Shown here: one piece after another, positions 1 through 3,774 of the stretch | Layout: each line of letters starts with the position of its first letter | Position numbering within the stretch: position 1 is the first letter of the stretch | Origin: DASQVO01 sp035640715 | GTDB lineage: Bacteria > Actinomycetota > Actinomycetes > Streptosporangiales > Streptosporangiaceae | DNA: 8,626 nt | Assembly: GCA_035640715.1 (NCBI GenBank) | Contig: DASQVO010000411.1 | Location: 1 to 8,626 of the forward strand | Direction of reading: 5' to 3' | The notes under the pieces: generated by a model | Told to the model about the DNA's origin: nothing | Seen by the model: the letters and a program-made list of their open reading frames with translations, nothing else | The model's database searches: none | Made by a program: the position numbers and the translations under genes

Positions 1-1005
1 GGCATGGCCGTGGCCGCCCAGGACGGCCCCGCGATCGTGCCGGCGCCGCCGCGCCGGCCGCAGGCCCGCCAGCAGGCGCTCACAGCCACGCCCACATCGG
101 TGGACCTGCCCGCGCACCTGGACCGCACGGTGCCGGCGGAGCTGCCAGCGGACCGCCAGGAGCCCGCGGAACTGGCGCCGGACCGCCTCCCGCCGCCTAC
201 CGATGGGAAACCGGCCAGCCGGCCGCCAACGCCTGCCGAGTTCTTCGCGGAGCCACAGGCCCCCGGTGAGCTGTCCAGCGGCACGAGGCCCCTTGCGGAG
301 CGTGTGGCCGGTGCGCCGGCGGGATGGCCGGGCAAGCGCCTGGCGACGGATCACCGTGTCCTCGTCCTGGCCGGGATATTCGTCCTCCTGATCGCGGCCG
401 CGGTCGCCGTCGTAGCGTTGCGCGGCAACCATCGCGCCCAGGCCACGAGCACGCCAGGCCAGAGCTCAGCCGCCGGGCCGCTCATCGCGGCGGCCGCACC
501 GTCCAGCGCCGGGCCGCTCCCGCGGGGTTTCCGCTGGTACACCGTGCCCGCCGCTGCGGCCGACACGACGGCGGGCTTCACCGTCGCCGTGCCGGACGGA
601 TGGATCGTCTCCAACCGGGGAGCCGCCACCCGTACCGCCACATACTTCGAGGCGCCGGGCGGCAGCCGGTACCTCGACGTCGACCTGACCCCGCACACCT
701 ACGCCAACATGCTGAGGGAGGCGCGCTGGCTGGCGGCACGGACTCAGCATCTGGGCAGGTTTCCCGGCTACCGCGGGCTTGGCATCCGGGCAGTGAACGT
801 GCGGGGGACGAATGCGGCGGCGTGGGAATTCACCTGGCAGGATCCGCGACTGGGCCGGGTCCACGCGCTTGACCTGATGTACATCGCGCAGACGCCCGAC
901 GGTTCGCAGTCATACGCCCTGTACCTGTCGGCGCCGGAGCGGGCCTGGAGCCGGAGCCTCGGCGATTTCAGCAAGGAGATACGCACGTTCCGGCCGGAAA
1001 CCTGA
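1..1005 (+). CDS. Membrane-anchored sensor region, probably C-terminal part of a Ser/Thr protein kinase (5' partial)
   Basis: The frame is open from the first base, and the first ATG (position 4) lies in low-complexity Pro/Ala sequence, so the gene probably begins before the window. Numbering from that ATG (333 residues): a Pro-rich cytoplasmic linker at 1-110, with a repeated PAEL..DR unit near 44-61; one hydrophobic helix at about 119-139 followed by R-G-N-H-R; a short Ala/Ser/Pro linker; then a folded extracellular domain at 174-333. That domain carries motifs I associate with the C-terminal domain of actinobacterial Ser/Thr kinases: GFTVAVPDGW (191-200), RYLDVDLTPH (222-231) and AAWEFTW (272-278). 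The role is inferred to be sensing an extracytoplasmic signal. No kinase motif (HRD, DFG) is visible, so a stand-alone membrane protein is the alternative. It converges with the hydrolase-like gene downstream and the two share a hairpin. Confidence 0.6.
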   Translation, partial: GMAVAAQDGPAIVPAPPRRPQARQQALTATPTSVDLPAHLDRTVPAELPADRQEPAELAPDRLPPPTDGKPASRPPTPAEFFAEPQAPGELSSGTRPLAERVAGAPAGWPGKRLATDHRVLVLAGIFVLLIAAAVAVVALRGNHRAQATSTPGQSSAAGPLIAAAAPSSAGPLPRGFRWYTVPAAAADTTAGFTVAVPDGWIVSNRGAATRTATYFEAPGGSRYLDVDLTPHTYANMLREARWLAARTQHLGRFPGYRGLGIRAVNVRGTNAAAWEFTWQDPRLGRVHALDLMYIAQTPDGSQSYALYLSAPERAWSRSLGDFSKEIRTFRPET

Positions 1006-1039
1006 CGGCTGGAACGTCGCCCTGTCATCCCGCGGCCTG

Positions 1040-1078
1040 CATGGCGTGCGGCGGCCAGGCCGGCCGCCGCACGCCATG
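1040..1078. terminator. Perfect 17-bp inverted repeat between convergent genes, likely bidirectional terminator
   Basis: The arms CATGGCGTGCGGCGGCC (1040-1056) and its exact reverse complement (1062-1078) flank a 5-nt loop, AGGCC. It lies between the stop of the plus-strand gene (1005) and the stop of the minus-strand gene (1094), so it could end transcription from both sides. There is no T-run on either side, as is common for actinomycete terminators. Confidence 0.8.
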
Positions 1079-1093
1079 GCCGGCACCGATCGC

Positions 1094-1867
1094 CTAGTAC
1101 CAGCCAGTGGACCTCTGGTGGCCCCAGGCGGCACACGGGGATCCGTAGCTGCCCTTGATGTAGCCAAGGCCCCATCTGATCTGGGTGGCCGCGTCGGACT
1201 GCCAGTCCGCCCCCGCGCTTGCCATCTTCGACCCCGGCAGCGCCTGCGGAATGCCGTACGCTCCGGTGTTCGGGTTGCTCGCGTTCACTCTCCAGCCGCT
1301 CTCGGCCGCCCACAATGGCTGCAGGCAAGAGAACTGGTTAGAGGACCATCCGAACGTGGCCAGCATGGCCACCGCGATGTTCCGCGGCGAGCTGGGTACC
1401 GTCGGCACCGTGGTTACCGCCTGACGGCTGGCCGCCTGCTGAGCTGCGGCCCGCTGCGCTGCGGTTAGCCGGGCGGCTGCCTGCACAGCCGCGGGCCTGG
1501 GTGCCGTCTTTTGCTGGGCCGCCTTCGCGGCGGCCTTCCTGGCCGTCTTCACCGCGGCGGCCTTCCTGGCCGCCTTCACCGCGGCGGCATCCCTGGCCGC
1601 CTCTGCCTGCCGCACCAGCATCACCGTCACGGCCTGAGGACTCGCAATAGCCATGGCCTGCTGGCTGAGGTACCTCTTCTGCGCGCGGAGCTGACTTGCC
1701 GCCCTCGCTGCCGGGATGGTGACCCTCGTGAACGCCGTGTCTGCGGATCGGGCCGCCGGCCAGACAGTCGCGGCTGCCGATCCTGCGGTCGCCATGCTCA
1801 GAGCGCCGGCAACCGCGATGATGGTGAGCTTGTTCCGCTTCCGGGTAATGATCCGGTCCCGTGACAA
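1094..1867 (-). CDS. Secreted SLT/lysozyme-like protein with Ala/Lys-rich linker (paralogue A)
   Basis: This is a predicted exported peptidoglycan-active enzyme of 257 residues. I chose TTG at 1865-1867: a GAAGGG Shine-Dalgarno (1873-1878) lies 5 nt upstream, and the start gives a standard signal peptide with a basic n-region (S-R-D-R-I-I-T-R-K-R-N-K) and a hydrophobic core at about 14-34 ending in Ala residues. The paralogue upstream has the same start context. GTG codons at 1906 and 1927 are possible earlier starts but would put an unusual extension before the signal peptide. Residues 93-121 form a cationic Ala/Lys/Arg helix built from 9-residue repeats. Residues 162-257 are the SLT-like domain: LWAAESGW with candidate catalytic Glu189, GAYGIPQALPGSKMASAG, then WGLGYI. 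Two Cys (FSC, SPC), matched in the paralogue, could form a disulfide. Glycan cleavage is inferred from the family, not shown. Confidence 0.85.
   Translation of the reverse strand: MSRDRIITRKRNKLTIIAVAGALSMATAGSAAATVWPAARSADTAFTRVTIPAARAASQLRAQKRYLSQQAMAIASPQAVTVMLVRQAEAARDAAAVKAARKAAAVKTARKAAAKAAQQKTAPRPAAVQAAARLTAAQRAAAQQAASRQAVTTVPTVPSSPRNIAVAMLATFGWSSNQFSCLQPLWAAESGWRVNASNPNTGAYGIPQALPGSKMASAGADWQSDAATQIRWGLGYIKGSYGSPCAAWGHQRSTGWY
1530..1583 (-). repeat. 27-bp tandem direct repeat (two copies plus a decayed third) in the linker of paralogue A
   Basis: Two adjacent 27-bp units (1530-1556 and 1557-1583) differ at a single base; a diverged partial copy follows from 1584. In the minus-strand gene they encode 9-residue Ala/Lys/Arg/Val units of the cationic linker. 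The unit length is a multiple of three, so copy-number change would keep the reading frame. Confidence 0.8.
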
Positions 1868-2081
1868 GATGACCCTTCGGTTGGTCGCGGCGCGCTGATG
1901 AATCACGCGGCACGCGACTTCCTTCACCCCTGATGCCTCTCCGCCGCACGTTCGGCGGGCCGGCATCGGCTCGTGGACGTGACGCGGGTCAGGGCGCCAA
2001 GGCCGCGTCTGGCGGCCATCACACGAGCGGGACGCTGACGAGCAACCACCATGCCGGATCTGGCAAGAAAACAAGAGCTGA
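1868..2081 (-). promoter_or_regulatory. Structured leader region of paralogue A (possible riboswitch-type leader)
   Basis: About 210 nt lie between the CRP-like/promoter region and the TTG start. On the minus strand it can form a 7-bp hairpin, GACGCGG/CCGCGTC (1981-1987 with 2003-2009, 15-nt loop). It can also form a nested hairpin at 1932-1967: GATGCC/GGCATC outside and CCGCC/GGCGG inside, separated by a 3x3 internal loop. Immediately 3' of the second hairpin is TCAGGGGTGAAGG. A GGGGTGAA-like segment after a GCCGAA-containing stem recalls the ydaO-type c-di-AMP riboswitch found before actinobacterial cell wall hydrolases, but the remaining conserved blocks were not recognised. The leader is inferred from spacing and palindromes; ligand and function are unknown. 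Confidence 0.35.
1873..1878 (-). promoter_or_regulatory. Shine-Dalgarno that decides the TTG start of paralogue A
   Basis: On the minus strand GAAGGG is followed by a 5-nt spacer (1868-1872) and TTGTCACG. The paralogue at 3212 has AAAGGA, a 5-nt spacer and the same TTGTCACG, which supports TTG as the true start in both. Confidence 0.6.
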
Positions 2082-2087
2082 ATTTTA
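2082..2087 (-). promoter_or_regulatory. Candidate -10 element (TAAAAT) for paralogue A
   Basis: TAAAAT on the minus strand matches TATAAT at five of six positions and directly abuts the CRP-like palindrome at 2088-2103. No good -35 at 16-18 bp was found. If it is used, transcription would start near 2075 and give a leader of about 207 nt, with the palindrome in the promoter spacer. Confidence 0.3.
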
Positions 2088-2103
2088 TGTGATATGGATC
2101 ACA
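2088..2103. promoter_or_regulatory. Perfect CRP-type operator TGTGA-N6-TCACA
   Basis: TGTGATATGGATCACA matches the TGTGA-N6-TCACA consensus of CRP-family cAMP receptor proteins at all ten half-site positions. It lies 221 bp upstream of the TTG start of paralogue A. Mycobacterial CRP (Rv3676) and Streptomyces Crp are reported to regulate rpfA, a muralytic gene, so a CRP site in front of a hydrolase-like gene fits known biology. Binding here is inferred. Confidence 0.65.
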
Positions 2104-2205
2104 CGCACATAGCGGCTCGCTAGCACTGCGGTCGGCACAAGTGCCTGACATGCGTCATCATGCCAGCGGACGGAAGCGATCGCGGGCAGGCAAATGCCGC
2201 CATTC

Positions 2206-2221
2206 TGCGATGCAGATCACA
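2206..2221. promoter_or_regulatory. Second, near-consensus CRP-like site TGCGA-N6-TCACA
   Basis: TGCGATGCAGATCACA matches the CRP half-sites at nine of ten positions. Its centre is 118 bp upstream, relative to paralogue A, of the centre of the perfect site. It may be an auxiliary site; chance is also possible. Confidence 0.35.
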
Positions 2222-2224
2222 CTG

Positions 2225-2263
2225 AAGTCTGAGAGAAAGCTGAGTGTAAGCTCAGAGCAAGCT
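2225..2263. repeat. 11-bp phased direct repeats (AAGCT core) upstream of paralogue A
   Basis: AAGCT begins at 2237, 2248 and 2259, an exact 11-bp period; a related AAGTCTGAG begins at 2225. Embedded in it is CTGAG-N6-CTCAG (2240-2255), a palindrome. Repeats with an 11-bp period are typical of tandem binding by OmpR/PhoP- or SARP-type regulators, so this is a candidate operator. No specific regulator can be named. Confidence 0.4.
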
Positions 2264-2303
2264 GGACATTGTGTCTTGTTCAACGTTCGCGGCCGCTAGC
2301 CAA

Positions 2304-2340
2304 CCGGTGAACAGCGCTCACGGCAAGCCGCCTTCACCGG
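2304..2340. repeat. 8-bp inverted repeat CCGGTGAA / TTCACCGG
   Basis: CCGGTGAA (2304-2311) and TTCACCGG (2333-2340) flank 21 nt that contains a small CGG-CAAG-CCG hairpin. It lies about 140 bp past the stop of paralogue B (2481), so it may be a 3' structure or weak terminator for that gene. A regulator site for paralogue A is an alternative. Confidence 0.35.
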
Positions 2341-2480
2341 CTCTTCCGCAAAATGTAACAAGATGATCACTAAACGTCATATAACGGCTTAATTACATAG
2401 TGCTGAATCGTGCCCGGAATTCCGCCGAAGAGGCTATACTGGCCAGTTGGCGCAGCATGGCGACCGGGAAAACTTGCTGG

Positions 2481-3212
2481 TTAGTAATAACCGTTCGCCA
2501 ACTCGAAATTCCATGCCGCACAGGGATTCCCGTATACCTGCTGTATATAGCCCAGGCCCCATTTAATCTGCGTAGACGGATTGGTCTGCCAGTCAGCGCC
2601 TGCGCTTGCCATCTTGGATCCGGGAAGGGACTGTGGTATGCCGTATGCGCCGCTTGCGTTCTCCGCGTCGTAGATCCAGCCGCTTTCCCGCGTCCACAAA
2701 GCATCCAGGCACCCGAATTCCGACGTCGGGAAGCCGAAACTGGACATCATGCTATAGGCGATCGATTTGGCCGTTCCCGGCGCCGGCGCCGCCGCCACCA
2801 CCACCGGCACGGTCGTCCCGGCGCTGGAGCCCGAGGTGCCGCCGGACGACGAGGTGCCGGAGGACGACGATCCGCCCGACGACGATCCGCCCGACGACGA
2901 TGACGCAGCTGACTGGGGCGATGTCAGCTTGGGCCGTGCCACGACGGTCAGCGTGCGGGACGCCTCACTCATGGCGATCATCTGCTGGCGTTCTTGTTCG
3001 AGCAGCGCGACCGTATGGCTATTGGGAATTGCCTCCATGGCGGCAGCGGCGCCTGATGCGCCGGACGCCGACGGACCCATCACCCACGCCGCCACCGAAA
3101 CAGCTGCGACCGCGATTGCCGCGACGACGGCTACCGGAAGAATGACCCCGTTGCGACGCAGGAAACTGCCCTTCCGCCGCGAACTCCGAGCCCCTGTCCG
3201 GTGTCGTGACAA
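2481..3212 (-). CDS. Secreted or membrane-anchored SLT/lysozyme-like protein with Gly/Ser linker (paralogue B)
   Basis: This protein of 243 residues is a paralogue of the gene at 1094-1867. The chosen start is TTG at 3210-3212, with AAAGGA (3218-3223) 5 nt upstream. An upstream GTG or ATG would add a leader without similarity to the paralogue. A basic N-terminus (S-R-H-R-T-G-A-R-S-S-R-R-K) precedes a hydrophobic segment at about 22-46, a signal peptide or anchor. Residues 101-133 are a flexible Ser/Gly linker containing GGSSS units. Residues 149-243 are the SLT-like domain: LWTRESGW with candidate catalytic Glu176, GAYGIPQSLPGSKMASAG, WGLGYI, and two conserved Cys (FGC, NPC). By eye about 55 of 95 aligned domain positions are identical to paralogue A, while the linkers are unrelated. 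Likely role: peptidoglycan cleavage outside the membrane, by family inference. Confidence 0.85.
   Translation of the reverse strand: MSRHRTGARSSRRKGSFLRRNGVILPVAVVAAIAVAAVSVAAWVMGPSASGASGAAAAMEAIPNSHTVALLEQERQQMIAMSEASRTLTVVARPKLTSPQSAASSSSGGSSSGGSSSSGTSSSGGTSGSSAGTTVPVVVAAAPAPGTAKSIAYSMMSSFGFPTSEFGCLDALWTRESGWIYDAENASGAYGIPQSLPGSKMASAGADWQTNPSTQIKWGLGYIQQVYGNPCAAWNFELANGYY
2863..2901 (-). repeat. 15-bp tandem repeat encoding GGSSS linker units of paralogue B
   Basis: GACGACGATCCGCCC occurs perfectly at 2863-2877 and 2878-2892, followed by a partial copy (2893-2901). On the coding strand each unit reads Gly-Gly-Ser-Ser-Ser. The unit is in frame, so slippage would lengthen or shorten the linker without a frameshift. 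Confidence 0.85.
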
Positions 3213-3256
3213 GGCAATCCTTTCGTCCGCAAACACGCCGGACGAGTTGTCCGGCG
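3213..3256 (-). promoter_or_regulatory. Leader hairpin and competing hairpin next to the ribosome binding site of paralogue B
   Basis: On the minus-strand transcript CGCCGGAC-AACTC-GTCCGGCG (3256 down to 3236) forms a perfect 8-bp, 5-nt-loop hairpin. The CGTCCG at 3244-3239 can instead pair with CGGACG at 3229-3224, directly next to the AAAGGA Shine-Dalgarno (3223-3218). The two stems are mutually exclusive, which is the layout of a translational switch. This comes from sequence complementarity; folding and function are inferred. Confidence 0.45.
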
Positions 3257-3463
3257 CATCGACCGCTGCGGCGCAGGGCAGCGATTCTCCGGCCGCCCAC
3301 CTCACATGCCTGGCGTTTGCCAATAGCACAGGATGCATGCGCCATGGCCGCATCAGGCCTAGCTGTAAGGTGCAATCGCCACTGCCGATCTAGCCTGCCA
3401 GAAAAGAGGGTGGGGTCCGCAACCGATTCGCAGAAATTGCCCCAGGCAGGCGGCCGTACCGTT

Positions 3464-3479
3464 CGTGATACATGTCACG
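3464..3479. promoter_or_regulatory. CRP-like palindrome CGTGA-N6-TCACG upstream of paralogue B
   Basis: CGTGATACATGTCACG is a perfect 5-6-5 palindrome that keeps the GTGA/TCAC core of CRP sites, differing only at the outermost base of each arm. It lies 252 bp upstream of the TTG start of paralogue B, close to the 221-bp spacing in paralogue A. It could also serve the divergent MFS gene, 296 bp away. Confidence 0.5.
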
Positions 3480-3488
3480 TTCTTGCAG

Positions 3489-3494
3489 ATTGTA
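3489..3494 (-). promoter_or_regulatory. Candidate -10 element (TACAAT) for paralogue B
   Basis: TACAAT on the minus strand matches TATAAT at five of six positions and sits in a locally AT-rich stretch (3481-3515). No convincing -35 was found. If it is used, the CRP-like palindrome would lie just downstream of the transcription start, which would fit repression better than activation. Confidence 0.25.
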
Positions 3495-3690
3495 TCGTTA
3501 TAGTTACCAATTGCGATGACTGTGGCCTCCGCGGCTGTCCGGATCCAGGAATAGGTGGTCCCGGTGGCCCGGCGGGCGCGACCGGAGAGGAGATCCCTGT
3601 CTAGCTCGGCCGTGGGTTTGGGGGCCTGGATCCTCAGGTATTGAACCCGGTAGGTCGCTCCCGAATCGGCTCCCTCATTTCTTGGCGGAT

Positions 3691-3721
3691 CGGGCGTTAG
3701 CTCTCGTGAACCGGGTGTTAG
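3691..3721. repeat. 10-bp direct repeats CGGGCGTTAG / CGGGTGTTAG, 21 bp apart, upstream of the MFS gene
   Basis: The copies at 3691-3700 and 3712-3721 agree at nine of ten bases, and their starts are 21 bp apart, two helical turns. They sit 54-84 bp before the GTG start of the MFS-MarR gene. This is a candidate regulator site; it is not the palindrome usual for MarR proteins. Confidence 0.35.
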
Positions 3722-3774
3722 TGCAGGTCAGAATGGCTGGGTAGCGGAGCTGAAGCCACGGACGGAGGAATGCC

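Larger units (their letters stand above)
1868..2480. other. Gene-free 613-bp intergenic region between the two paralogues
   Basis: No convincing coding sequence is present. It holds the leader of paralogue A (1868 to about 2081), CRP-like sites, the 11-bp repeats, an inverted repeat, and a locally AT-rich stretch at about 2345-2415 that stands out from the GC-rich surroundings. That stretch carries ATGTAA (2353-2358) and TTACAT (2393-2398) as a wide inverted repeat. No strong terminator was seen directly behind paralogue B. Confidence 0.6.
3257..3774. other. Gene-free divergent intergenic region between paralogue B and the MFS gene
   Basis: No credible coding sequence is visible. Short frames here are Arg/Pro-rich translations typical of non-coding GC-rich DNA. 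The left part holds the presumed leader and promoter of paralogue B; the right part (about 3600-3774) should hold the MFS promoter, where a 10-bp direct repeat and a GGAGGA ribosome binding site are seen. Confidence 0.55.

Noticed and set aside
1338..1949. Alternative minus-strand frame of about 200 codons over paralogue A
   Set aside because: It is a frame shadow with low-complexity Gly/Arg sequence; the overlapping frame has a signal peptide and SLT-like domain.
2304..2340. PHO box, because GTTCACC occurs on the minus strand
   Set aside because: A PHO box needs adjacent 11-nt direct repeats of GTTCACC; the second unit is absent and the sequence is better explained as an inverted repeat.
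3206..3604. Plus-strand frame of 132 codons ending in a Cys/Gly-rich stretch
   Set aside because: It overlaps the start and leader of paralogue B on the other strand, is Arg/Pro-rich, and has no ribosome binding site or family resemblance.
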